Positions 18,728 to 27,361 of a stretch of DNA of 64,000 bases are shown in pieces (the first letter of the stretch is position 1; the number at the start of each line of letters is the position of its first letter). Source of the DNA: Deltaproteobacteria bacterium. GTDB taxonomy: Bacteria; Desulfobacterota; Desulfobacteria; Desulfobacterales; Desulfosarcinaceae. Under the pieces are notes generated by a model that did not search any database, was not told the DNA's origin, and saw only the letters and a list, made by a program, of their open reading frames with translations. Location: contig JAHLLR010000022.1 of NCBI GenBank assembly GCA_020444075.1, positions 1 through 64,000 of the forward strand. Direction: 5' to 3'. Both the position numbers and the translations under genes were made by a program.

Positions 18728-20386
18728 ATGAATGCATTACCGAAAATCATGGTGGTCGATGATGAAGAGGGTATTTGTAAAAATGTGGAAAAGATCCTGA
18801 AGAAAAGCCACTACGCGGTCACCCGCGCCTCCAGTGCCAAAGAAGCCCTCGATATCATGGCCAAGGAGTCATTTTCTTTGCTGATTTCCGACATCGTCAT
18901 GCCGGGAATGAACGGCCTCGAGCTCTTGAAACTGGTCAAAAAAGAGTGGCCGATAACCCGCGCCGTGATGATGACTGCCTACGCCTCCACGGACACCGCC
19001 GTCAAAGCCATCCGCATGGGTGCCCTGGATTACATTCCCAAACCCTTCACTCCGGACGAATTGCGCGCCACCGTTGAAAATGCACTGTCCGGCCGCCTGG
19101 TGGAGGCCCGGATCTCCGAAAAGGAACGCGAATCCATCAACATCATCGATGTGGACATCCCGTTCGATGCCGACGAGGTGGCCAAAGTCACCGGGAAAGG
19201 GTATGCGGACACCTTAGGCCCCTCCGACATGCCGGTGATTGAAGTGAGAATGCCCGAGAACCTTGAAGGGTTCTGCGAGGTGGGCAGCATGGTCTGCGAT
19301 ATCTTCAAAAAGCTGGGCGCCACCTGCAAAGCCGGCACCAAAACCGCCGCCTGCCCCCAACTGGCCAAGAAGAAAAAAAGCGCAAAGCGAAATACCGTGG
19401 ACACCAAAAAACTGATCGGCATCGACCAGCCTTTCGACTACGAGGAGGTGGCCGCCGTATCCGGCCCCGAATACATCCATAACCTGCGCAGCGACGGCCT
19501 TTCCATTCCCTACTATGAAGACCTGAAAGCCAACGTGGCCCGGCTGGCCGAGCGCAATAGAATTGACGTGGATGTTCCTTTCGACGCCTATGAAGTGGCC
19601 AAGGTCACCGGAGAAGATTATGTCGTGCATGCCACGCGTACCGACGTGCCGGCAGTTGAAATTACCGCATCGGAGCCGGTGGAAGGGTTCTGCGAGGTGG
19701 GGGCCATGGTCTGCGATATCTTCAAGAAACTGGGAGCTACCTGCAAGGCCGGCACCAAGACCACCGTCTGTCCCCAACTGGCCAAGAAAAAGCGCGCCGC
19801 CGCCAGGCAGGCCGCCACGGATACCGCCCCCCTCATCGCCCCGGACATGCCGTTCAGCTATGATGAAGTCATCCAGGTCACCGGCAGGGAATATGTGGAC
19901 CACCTGGTTTACGACGGCACCGTGCAGATGCCCTATGAAACCCTGAAAGCCAATATGGATAAAATGATGGCCGCCGGGACACCGGAACCTGCAGCCCGGG
20001 CTGCGGCACAGGCAGCGGCCCATCCCAGCATCCTGGTGGTGGACGACGAGGTGGCCGTAAACAACAACATCCGCAAAATCCTGGCTAAAAAAGGCTACCA
20101 GGTGGATCAGGCCGTCACCCGGGAAGAGGCCATTGAAAGGATCGACACCCAAAACTACAGCCTGGTGCTGCTGGATCTCCGGATACCCGGTGTCAAGGGG
20201 CTGGAACTGCTCAAGGCCGTTGGGGACAAGAATCCGGAAGCAAAAGTCATTATTATTACGGGTTACGCCAGTATTGAAACCGCGGTGGAGGCGGCCCGCA
20301 TGGGCGCGGTGGACTACCTGCCCAAGCCCTTCACCCCCGATGAAATCCGCAATGCCACCGAGCGGGCCTTTCAATTGGCCGCTTAA
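18728..20386 (+). CDS. Double-receiver protein with duplicated four-cysteine module
   Basis: This 552-residue protein has receiver domains at both ends: residues 5-120 (D55 acceptor, K105) and 434-552 (D483 acceptor, LPKPF lysine). Between them lies a tandem duplication with a period of 139 residues. Each unit has an FDAxEVAKVTG segment, then a cysteine set CX6CX9CX8C (C183, C190, C200, C209 and C322, C329, C339, C348) in GFCEVG-MVCDIFKKLGATCKAG, then an F-YEV-VSGxEY segment. I do not recognise the middle module. Four regularly spaced cysteines suggest a metal, Fe-S or thiol switch. No DNA-binding or enzymatic output is seen. It lies between its probable regulators and the split-Hdr operon, so an adaptor acting on that complex is a reasonable guess. 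Confidence 0.9.
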   Translation: MNALPKIMVVDDEEGICKNVEKILKKSHYAVTRASSAKEALDIMAKESFSLLISDIVMPGMNGLELLKLVKKEWPITRAVMMTAYASTDTAVKAIRMGALDYIPKPFTPDELRATVENALSGRLVEARISEKERESINIIDVDIPFDADEVAKVTGKGYADTLGPSDMPVIEVRMPENLEGFCEVGSMVCDIFKKLGATCKAGTKTAACPQLAKKKKSAKRNTVDTKKLIGIDQPFDYEEVAAVSGPEYIHNLRSDGLSIPYYEDLKANVARLAERNRIDVDVPFDAYEVAKVTGEDYVVHATRTDVPAVEITASEPVEGFCEVGAMVCDIFKKLGATCKAGTKTTVCPQLAKKKRAAARQAATDTAPLIAPDMPFSYDEVIQVTGREYVDHLVYDGTVQMPYETLKANMDKMMAAGTPEPAARAAAQAAAHPSILVVDDEVAVNNNIRKILAKKGYQVDQAVTREEAIERIDTQNYSLVLLDLRIPGVKGLELLKAVGDKNPEAKVIIITGYASIETAVEAARMGAVDYLPKPFTPDEIRNATERAFQLAA

Positions 20387-20392
20387 TCCTTC

Positions 20393-20434
20393 AACTGTCC
20401 GGCCCGTCATCACCGGGTGTCGGGCCGGACAGTT
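20393..20434 (+). terminator. Strong GC-rich hairpin after the double-receiver gene
   Basis: AACTGTCCGGCCCG (20393-20406) is perfectly complementary to CGGGCCGGACAGTT (20421-20434), with a 14-base loop. It lies seven bases after the stop codon. No U-run follows, so it may act as a 3'-end stabiliser or a factor-dependent stop rather than a standard intrinsic terminator. Confidence 0.5.
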
Positions 20435-20575
20435 CCCGTTGAGCCATCATCCGTCCGGGCAAGCCCCCCATCGATAAACTTTTCGGCAATCGAAAAATTT
20501 TCCCTGAATGGCCATGTATTGCACATATACGCATAAACAAACCCATTTTGAAGTCTTAAAACCCGTCGAATAATA

Positions 20576-20604
20576 TTGACAAGCCAACTATCTCCATATA
20601 GGTA
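20576..20604 (+). promoter_or_regulatory. Possible sigma-70 promoter of the split-Hdr operon
   Basis: A perfect TTGACA at 20576-20581 is followed by an imperfect -10 region (TATAGG at 15-base spacing or TAGGTA at 17). The start of the selenocysteine HdrA piece is about 105 bases downstream. No sigma-54 element was seen in this 321-base gap, which holds only the hairpin described above and this element. Confidence 0.4.
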
Positions 20605-20707
20605 AATCCACTGGTTTATACCCGCCCGCTGATATCAAAACGTTAAGGTCCTAAAAAATCGAGCGATCATTCACCGGGCGGATTAACATCAACAGGAGAG
20701 TGAAACG

Positions 20708-21088
20708 ATGGCAAAGGATGTAGTGGGTTCCGTGCTGGTTGTCGGCGGTGGGATTGCCGGCATGCAGAGTGCGCTGGATCTGGCAAACTCTGGATATTAT
20801 GTCTACCTTCTCGAAAAATCACCTTCCATTGGCGGAGTCATGTCCCAGCTGGACAAGACATTCCCCACCAATGACTGTGCGATGTGAATTATCTCCCCTG
20901 TACTGGTCGAGGTCGGCCGGCATCTGAACATCGAACTGATCACCTATGCAGATCTTGAAAGCGTCGAGGGCGACCCCGGCCATTTCAAGGTAAAAATCAA
21001 AAAACGGGCACGCAGCATCAAGATGGACCTGTGCACCGGATGCGGCGCCTGTGTCGAAAACTGCCCGGTGGTTCAGCAAAGTGTATGA
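20708..21088 (+). CDS. hdrA: N-terminal HdrA module as a separate selenoprotein (UGA = Sec at residue 60)
   Basis: Reading through the UGA at 20885-20887 gives a 126-residue product. It has an FAD-binding start ([16 protein letters not shown]), the HdrA segment [21 protein letters not shown], and one ferredoxin motif ([12 protein letters not shown]), then a second UGA stop. In HdrA proteins the residue at 60 is Cys or Sec, so UGA is read as selenocysteine; the HdrA at 2170 has Cys there. GGAGAG precedes the ATG. Ordinary HdrA continues after CPV with a PSEYDMGL-like stretch. That stretch is missing here but present in the NuoG-HdrA fusion at 23586, so this seems to be one half of a split HdrA rather than a random remnant. 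A clear SECIS hairpin was not resolved by eye. Confidence 0.82.
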
Positions 21089-21144
21089 CATCAGCAACTA
21101 TCCTTCATTTTCGTTACGTGTGATTTCTATTGGGAGATCGTTAT

Positions 21145-21642
21145 ATGAGTGAGGCACAAGCGATACGCACAGACCAGACGGATGAGGTGGACTTTGTTGA
21201 GTTGGACACCATGATCGACAAGGAGTTTTCAAAGGACAAGGAAAACCTGATCATGATCCTTCAGGCCATCCAGCGCCGCTACAACTACCTCCCCAAACCC
21301 GCACTGACCTACCTTTCCGCCAAAATCGGCGTCCCCTACAGCAAAATTTACGAAGTGGCTACGTTTTACAGCACCTTCAGTCTGGAGCCCCGCGGCAGGA
21401 ATATTATTTCCATCTGCCTGGGCACCGCCTGCCATGTGCGCGGGGCCGAGCGGGTCCGCGAACGACTCCACGAATCGCTCAATATCGCCGACGGCCAGAC
21501 CACCGACGACGGGCGTTTCACTCTGGAATCGGTGCGGTGCATCGGATGCTGCAGCCTGGGGCCTGTCATGAAGGTCAATGAAGACATGCACGGCCGCATT
21601 GCCACCGATGAAGTCGAAAAAGTCCTGGGTCAATACGAATAA
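21145..21642 (+). CDS. nuoE: NuoE-like [2Fe-2S] subunit
   Basis: This 165-residue thioredoxin-fold ferredoxin is of the NuoE/HndA type. It has the helical N-terminal region with YNYLPKPAL and EVATFYSTF, and the four cluster ligands in CLGTAC and CIGCC. NuoE pairs with NuoF for NADH oxidation. GGGAGA precedes the ATG at 21145; an earlier in-frame start lies five codons upstream. The gene follows the HdrA piece after 56 bases and precedes nuoF by 21. Confidence 0.96.
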   Translation: MSEAQAIRTDQTDEVDFVELDTMIDKEFSKDKENLIMILQAIQRRYNYLPKPALTYLSAKIGVPYSKIYEVATFYSTFSLEPRGRNIISICLGTACHVRGAERVRERLHESLNIADGQTTDDGRFTLESVRCIGCCSLGPVMKVNEDMHGRIATDEVEKVLGQYE

Positions 21643-21663
21643 TCGAAGAACGAGGCCAACACC

Positions 21664-23568
21664 ATGAAAATCCAGTCTTTGGAAGACTTAAAAACCATAA
21701 GCCAGAAAACCAGAGGATCCATCTACCATCCAAACACGATTAAAGTGAACATCGGTATGGCCTCCTGCGGTATCGCCGCCGGTGCCCGGGCCTCGTTCGA
21801 CAAGGCCGAGGCCGCCTTTTCCGGCGATGACGGAATTACCATCTGCCAGACCGGATGCATCGGGTTCTGCGAACAGGAGCCGCTGGTAGAGATTCTCGCC
21901 GACGGCAAGCCGCGGGTGATGTACAAGAACATCACCGAAGAGAAGATCGTCGACGCCATCGAGGATTACCGCCAGGGATTGTTCGAAAAGAAAAAATGGA
22001 TTCTCGGCCAGATGCGAAAGCCGCTTGGCATAATGGAAGACGGCACCGAAAATCCGGTCGCCAAGGTGTCTCCCCACGAAGGGATTCCCTTTCTTGAAGA
22101 GATCCCCTTCTACAGCAAGCAGGTAAAAATCGCCCTGAGAAACTGTGGCTACATCGATCCTGATACCATCGACGAATATATTGCCCGGGGCGGCTACAGC
22201 GCCCTGCTCAAGGCCCTCAAAAAGATGAAGGCCAAAGAAATCATCGACGAGGTTAAGGCCTCGGGATTGCGGGGACGCGGCGGCGGCGGTTTTCCGACCG
22301 GCATCAAATGGGCCACCTGCGCCAAGCACGACGGGGAGCGCAGCATCATCTGCAACGCCGATGAGGGCGATCCCGGTGCTTACATGGACCGCAGCATCCT
22401 CGAAGGCGACCCCCACAGCGTCATCGAGGGCATGCTCATCGCCGCCGTGGCCATCGGGTCCAGCCACGGCTATATCTACGTAAGAAACGAATACCCCCTG
22501 GCCGTCAAACGCCTGATCACCGCCATCAAACAAGCGGAAGGGTACGGACTTCTGGGGGATGGCATTGCCGGAACGGATTTCTGCTTCACCATCAAGATTT
22601 CCACCGGCGCCGGCGCCTTTGTCTGCGGCGAGTCAACGGCCCTGATGGCCTCTCTTGAAGGCAAGGTAGGGCGCCCCCGGGCCAAATACGTCCACACGGT
22701 TGAAAAAGGCTTCAGAGACGGCCCAACCAACCTGAATAACGTGGAAACTTATGCCAACGTCCCCCCCATCATCATAAAGGGCGGCGCCTGGTATGCCGGA
22801 ATGGGCACCGAGCACAGCAAAGGCACCAAGGTGTTCAGCCTCTGCGGCAAAATCAACAACACCGGTCTGGTGGAAGTTCCCATGGGCGTTTCCCTGAGGG
22901 AGATCGTCTTCGAACTCGGCAATGGCGTTCCCAAAAAGAAAAAATTCAAAGCGGTCCAGACCGGCGGGCCTTCCGGCGGCTGCATTCCGGAGAAATTTCT
23001 CGACCTGCCCGTGGACTACCAGCGGTTGGCTGAAGTGGGCTCCATCATGGGTTCCGGCGGCATGATCGTTATGGACCAGGATACCTGCATGGTAGATGTG
23101 GCCCGCTATTTCCTCGATTTTCTCAAAGAAGAGTCCTGCGGACAGTGCAACCCCTGCCGGGAAGGCATCAAGCAGATGCTGGACATTCTCACGGACATCT
23201 GCGCCGGCAAGGGCAAGAAAGGTGACATCGAGCTTCTCGAAGAGCTGGGCTCCATGGTTCAGCGCTTCTCCCTGTGCGGCCTGGGGACGGCGGCACCGAA
23301 TCCGGTGCTCACCACCATCCTCTATTTCAGAGATGAATACGAAGCCCACATCAAGGACAAGAAATGCCCGGCCGGCGTATGCAAGGCCCTGTTCCACTAT
23401 GACATCGACGCGGATGCCTGCACCGGCTGCGGCCTGTGTGCCAAAAAGTGCCCCCAGGATGCCATAGCCGGCAAGAAAAAAGAGCCCCACCAGCTGGACC
23501 AGGACAAATGTATTAAATGCGGCATCTGCTACGATGCCTGTAAATTCGATGCCATTGCCATCCGATAA
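21664..23568 (+). CDS. nuoF: NuoF-like NADH-binding flavoprotein subunit with extra ferredoxin domains
   Basis: This 634-residue protein resembles HndC/HydB-type NuoF. It has an N-terminal thioredoxin-like [2Fe-2S] domain (CQTGCIGFC near 65-75) and an FMN/NADH-binding core (RGRGGGGFPTG near 205, then EGDPGAYMDRS). A SLBB region follows, then the [4Fe-4S] site SCGQCNPCREG near 495, and two C-terminal ferredoxin motifs (CTGCGLCAKKCP, CIKCGICYDAC). This architecture is that of NAD(H)-dependent electron-bifurcating hydrogenases and related complexes, but no hydrogenase subunit is present here. NADH is therefore the probable donor or acceptor for the Hdr-like fusion that follows 17 bases later. 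Confidence 0.95.
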   Translation: MKIQSLEDLKTISQKTRGSIYHPNTIKVNIGMASCGIAAGARASFDKAEAAFSGDDGITICQTGCIGFCEQEPLVEILADGKPRVMYKNITEEKIVDAIEDYRQGLFEKKKWILGQMRKPLGIMEDGTENPVAKVSPHEGIPFLEEIPFYSKQVKIALRNCGYIDPDTIDEYIARGGYSALLKALKKMKAKEIIDEVKASGLRGRGGGGFPTGIKWATCAKHDGERSIICNADEGDPGAYMDRSILEGDPHSVIEGMLIAAVAIGSSHGYIYVRNEYPLAVKRLITAIKQAEGYGLLGDGIAGTDFCFTIKISTGAGAFVCGESTALMASLEGKVGRPRAKYVHTVEKGFRDGPTNLNNVETYANVPPIIIKGGAWYAGMGTEHSKGTKVFSLCGKINNTGLVEVPMGVSLREIVFELGNGVPKKKKFKAVQTGGPSGGCIPEKFLDLPVDYQRLAEVGSIMGSGGMIVMDQDTCMVDVARYFLDFLKEESCGQCNPCREGIKQMLDILTDICAGKGKKGDIELLEELGSMVQRFSLCGLGTAAPNPVLTTILYFRDEYEAHIKDKKCPAGVCKALFHYDIDADACTGCGLCAKKCPQDAIAGKKKEPHQLDQDKCIKCGICYDACKFDAIAIR

Positions 23569-23585
23569 GATTAAGGAAAAAACCG

Positions 23586-26500
23586 ATGATCACGTTTAAG
23601 CTGAACGGTAAGACAGTCCAGGGAGAAGAAGGGCAGTACATTCTCCAGGTTGCCGAAAAGGCCGGTGTGGAAATCCCCACCCTGTGCCATCACAAGGCGC
23701 TGGAACCGGCCGGCATGTGCCGCATCTGTACGGTAGAGCTTTTCGACGGCCGCCGCACCCGTTTTGTTACCGCCTGCAACTACCCCATATGGGAAGGCAT
23801 GGAGGTCAAGACAGATACCGAAGCGGTTCATGCCGGCCGCAAGCTGATCGTTGAGATGCTGTTGGCCCGATGCCCCGAGGTGCCCCTGCTTCAGAATCTG
23901 GCCAAGGAATACGGTATCGGGACACCGCGCTTTAAACTGGAGAACGATACCTGCATCCTCTGCGGCCTGTGTACCCGGATGTGCGAAAAGATGGGCAACA
24001 GCGCCATCAGCCTCACCGGCCGCGGTGTCGAAATGAAAGTGGATACGCCTTTTCACCTGCAGACCGACGTCTGCATGGCCTGCGGCGCCTGCGCCTCGGT
24101 CTGTCCCACCGGCCACATCACCCTGGAAAAGATCAGGGAGGTCATTTCACGGCGGGGATCCAGGCTGATCCCATCGGAATACGACATGGGCCTCAAGGGC
24201 AGAAAACCGGTGTATGTGCCATACGCCCAGGCCGTTCCCAACACCCCGGCCATCGACAGGGATGTATGCGTGCACTTTAAAACCGGCGGCTGCCAGGTCT
24301 GCACCTCGTTTTGCGGGGTGGACGCCATCGACCACACCATGGAAGATGAAATCGTGGAACTGGACGTGGGGTCTATCATCCTGGCCCCGGGTTTCGAACC
24401 CTTCGATCCGTCCAAGTTCGATTCATACAACTACGCCAAGCATCCCAACGTGATCACCTCCATGGAAATGGAGCGCATCCTCTCCGCCTCCGGACCGACG
24501 GGCGGCCATCTGGTGAGGCTCTCCGACCACAAGGAGCCCAAAAAAATTGCCTGGTTCCAGTGTGTGGGATCCCGGGACCTGAACCGCTGCGACAACGCTT
24601 ACTGTTCGTCGGTGTGCTGCATGTACGCCATCAAGGAGGCGGTCATCGCCAAGGAGCACGCCCCCTATGATCTGGACTGCGCCATCTTCTTCATGGACAT
24701 GCGTACCCACGGCAAGGACTTCGAACGTTTCTACGACAACGCCAAAGCCAAGGGCGTACGCTTCATCCGCAGCCGGGTGCACACCATCGACCCGGTGCCC
24801 GGATCCGATGATCTGAGCATCCGCTACATCACAGAAAAGGGTGAAACCGTCACGGAAATGTTCGACCAGATCGTGCTCTCCATCGGCCTTCAGACCGACC
24901 CGGAAGTGGTGGCCATGGCCAACCGGCTGGGCATCGAACTCACCCCGGGAAACTTCTGCAAGACCGACACCTTCATGCCCGTTGAAACTTCCAGAAAGGG
25001 CATCTACGTCTGCGGCGCTTTCCAGGGGCCGAAAGATATCCCCCAATCCGTGGTGGATGCCAGCGCCGCCGCGTCGGCCGCCGGCGAAATTCTTGCCGAG
25101 GCGCGCAACACTCTGACCAAAATACCCGAGATCATTCCCGAAACCAATGTCATCGGTGAGCGGCCCCGCATCGGCGTATTTGTCTGCCGCTGCGGCATCA
25201 ACATCGCCGGCGTAGTTAATGTCCCGGAGGTCAGAGACTATGCCGGAACCCTTCCCTATGTGGAATACATCTCGGACAATCTATACTCCTGCGCCCAGGA
25301 CACACAGGAGACCATGACCCAGATTATCAAACAGAAAAAGCTCAACCGGGTCGTAGTGGCCGCCTGCACCCCCAAAACCCACGAGCCCCTGTTCCAGGAA
25401 ACCCTGATCAATGCCGGGCTGAACAAATACCTGTTCGAAATGTGCAACATCCGCAACCACGACTCCTGGGTGCATAAAAACAATCCGGACCTGGCCACGC
25501 AAAAAGCCAAGGACCTGGTGCGTATGGCCGTCTCCAAAGTCGCCCTGATGCAGCCCCTGCCCGAAGCCGAACTGAATGTCAACCAGACGGCCCTGGTCAT
25601 CGGCGGCGGCATTTCCGGCATGACCGCTGCCAAAAGCCTGGCCAACCAGGGATACGAAACTCACCTCATCGAGGCCGGCGACCGGTTGGGAGGCAATGCC
25701 CGCCGCATTTTCAAAACCGTTGCCGGCGACCTGGTCAAAGACAAGCTGGCCGAACTGGTTCAGCACATTGAAGGTGACGACAGAATCAAGATCCACCTGA
25801 ACACCCGCCTTACCTCCGTGGAAGGATTCGTGGGCAGTTTCAAGTCCACCCTGACCGCCGGTGATTCCATTGAGGAACTGGAATACGGCGTGGCCGTGGT
25901 GGCCACGGGTGGCACCGCGCTCAAACCGGAGGAATACAGCTACGGCCAGGATCCGCGGATTCTCACCAGCCTGGAGTTGGATGAAAAATTCATGGCTGAC
26001 GACCCCGGACTGAAAAAGATCAATTCCGCCGTCTTCATCCAGTGCGTGGGCTCCCGTCAACCGGACCGCCCCTATTGCAGCCGGGTATGCTGCACCCATT
26101 CCATCGACAACGCCCTGGAACTGAAAAAACGCAACCCCGACACGGATGTTTTCATCCTCTACCGGGATATCCGCACATACGGCGAGCGTGAGTACCTATA
26201 TAAAGAAGCCCGGGAGGCCGGCGTCATTTTTATCCGCCACGACCGGGACAACAAACCACAGCTGAGGATCGAGGACGACCGCATCCGCATCACCGTCACC
26301 GACCACGTGCTTCAGCGCCCCATGGAAATCACCGCCGATCTGGTCACCCTGGCGTCGGCCATCCTGCCCAACAAGGATGAGTCCCTGGCCCAGTTTTTCA
26401 AGGTGCCGCTCAATGACGACAACTTTTTCGTTGAAAAACACGCCAAGCTAGGTCCGTCTGAATTTGCTACGGACGGCGTATTTCTCTGCGGCCTGGCCCA

Positions 26501-26846
26501 TTATCCCAAGCCCATCGACGAAGCCATTGCCCAGGGCCGGGCCAGTGCATCACGGGCCATCACCCTGCTGGCAAAAAAAACGATCAACACCAGCGGTACA
26601 GTGGCCGAGACGGAGCCGGCCATCTGCAGCAGCTGCGGGGTCTGTGTTTCCATATGCCCCTATTCGGCGCCCTCGTTTATCGCGGCCGATGCCCGCATGC
26701 ATGCCGGAAAGGCCCAGATCAATCCGGTGTTGTGCAAAGGCTGCGGCTTGTGCGTGGCTTCCTGCCGCTCCGGCGCTATCCGCCTGAAAGGGTTCGACAA
26801 CGACCAGATATTTGCACAGATATTTGCCATGACCGAAGCGGTGTGA
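23586..26846 (+). CDS. NuoG N-terminus fused to HdrA body (C-terminal partner of the split HdrA)
   Basis: In this 1086-residue fusion, residues 1-180 are NuoG-like: a [2Fe-2S] ferredoxin (CHHKALEPAGMCRIC and a CNYP cysteine) and two [4Fe-4S] motifs (CILCGLCTRMC, CMACGACASVCP). From about 195 the sequence is HdrA beginning in the middle of that family (PSEYDMGLKGRKPVYVPY), so it lacks the N-terminal flavin motif and Cys/Sec loop. Exactly that missing piece is encoded at 20708. The CVGSR/CCMYAIKEA set follows, then a second flavin domain (VIGGGISGMTAA near 671) and two terminal ferredoxin motifs. It should couple NADH-oxidising NuoEF to HdrA-type chemistry. Confidence 0.92.
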   Translation: MITFKLNGKTVQGEEGQYILQVAEKAGVEIPTLCHHKALEPAGMCRICTVELFDGRRTRFVTACNYPIWEGMEVKTDTEAVHAGRKLIVEMLLARCPEVPLLQNLAKEYGIGTPRFKLENDTCILCGLCTRMCEKMGNSAISLTGRGVEMKVDTPFHLQTDVCMACGACASVCPTGHITLEKIREVISRRGSRLIPSEYDMGLKGRKPVYVPYAQAVPNTPAIDRDVCVHFKTGGCQVCTSFCGVDAIDHTMEDEIVELDVGSIILAPGFEPFDPSKFDSYNYAKHPNVITSMEMERILSASGPTGGHLVRLSDHKEPKKIAWFQCVGSRDLNRCDNAYCSSVCCMYAIKEAVIAKEHAPYDLDCAIFFMDMRTHGKDFERFYDNAKAKGVRFIRSRVHTIDPVPGSDDLSIRYITEKGETVTEMFDQIVLSIGLQTDPEVVAMANRLGIELTPGNFCKTDTFMPVETSRKGIYVCGAFQGPKDIPQSVVDASAAASAAGEILAEARNTLTKIPEIIPETNVIGERPRIGVFVCRCGINIAGVVNVPEVRDYAGTLPYVEYISDNLYSCAQDTQETMTQIIKQKKLNRVVVAACTPKTHEPLFQETLINAGLNKYLFEMCNIRNHDSWVHKNNPDLATQKAKDLVRMAVSKVALMQPLPEAELNVNQTALVIGGGISGMTAAKSLANQGYETHLIEAGDRLGGNARRIFKTVAGDLVKDKLAELVQHIEGDDRIKIHLNTRLTSVEGFVGSFKSTLTAGDSIEELEYGVAVVATGGTALKPEEYSYGQDPRILTSLELDEKFMADDPGLKKINSAVFIQCVGSRQPDRPYCSRVCCTHSIDNALELKKRNPDTDVFILYRDIRTYGEREYLYKEAREAGVIFIRHDRDNKPQLRIEDDRIRITVTDHVLQRPMEITADLVTLASAILPNKDESLAQFFKVPLNDDNFFVEKHAKLGPSEFATDGVFLCGLAHYPKPIDEAIAQGRASASRAITLLAKKTINTSGTVAETEPAICSSCGVCVSICPYSAPSFIAADARMHAGKAQINPVLCKGCGLCVASCRSGAIRLKGFDNDQIFAQIFAMTEAV

Positions 26847-26928
26847 TCCCATTGCCGGGAACACCCGCCCCGGGTGACAACCATTGAAAAAGAAGCTGGA
26901 CAAGTGACCAAGTAAAGGAGACAAGCGC

Positions 26929-27360
26929 ATGTCTGACTGGGAACCGAAAATCGTCAGTTTTCTCTGCAACTGGTGCAGTTACGGTGCAGCGGATCTGGCC
27001 GGCGTCAGCCGGATGGAATATCCGGCCAACATCCGGGTGATTCGCATCCCCTGCACGGGCCGGATGAGCCCGAAGTTCGCTCTGGCCGCCCTGCGGGAAG
27101 GGGCCGATGCGGTCTGGGTGAGCGGGTGACATCCCGGCGAATGCCATTACCTGGAAGGTAATTACTACGCACGACGGAAATTCACCCTGTTTAAAAACCT
27201 GATGGAACTCATGGGCATCGAACCGGACCGCCTGCACTTTTCCTGGATCTCTTCGGCAGAATCCACCAAGTTCGTCAAGGTGGTCAAGGAAGTGACGGAA
27301 AAAGTCAAAGCCATCGGGCCCAACAACCATTTCATCAAAGACACGGCCAAGGTAGCATAA
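26929..27360 (+). CDS. mvhD: MvhD-type [2Fe-2S] subunit, selenocysteine form (UGA = Sec at residue 67)
   Basis: Reading the UGA at 27127-27129 as selenocysteine gives 143 residues that align along their full length with the cysteine MvhD at 531. The shared elements are C13/C16 (FLCNWCSY), the IPCTG cysteine, then SG-U-HPGECHY. The homologous position is Cys in the paralogue, and Sec here is known in MvhD/FlpD families. AAAGGAG precedes the ATG. A perfect hairpin follows the UGA at a SECIS-like distance. It links the FrhB-like and HydB/HydG-like genes downstream to the HdrA fusion upstream. Confidence 0.93.
27146..27162 (+). other. Bacterial SECIS-like hairpin for the mvhD selenocysteine codon
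   Basis: ATTACCT (27146-27152), loop GGA, and AGGTAAT (27156-27162) form a perfect 7-bp stem. The loop lies about 24-26 bases after the UGA and carries two guanines, as bacterial SECIS loops typically do. It falls inside the coding sequence, as expected in bacteria. Confidence 0.6.
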
Positions 27361-27361
27361 C

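Noticed and set aside
20708-21088. Reading the hdrA piece as a pseudogene broken by a stop codon
   Set aside because: The UGA is at the known Cys/Sec position of HdrA, the second MvhD in the same operon also has UGA at a known Sec position, and the missing part is present in the downstream fusion.
26929-27129. A 66-residue truncated MvhD ending at the UGA
   Set aside because: The frame continues with full-length homology to the Cys paralogue and a SECIS-like hairpin follows.
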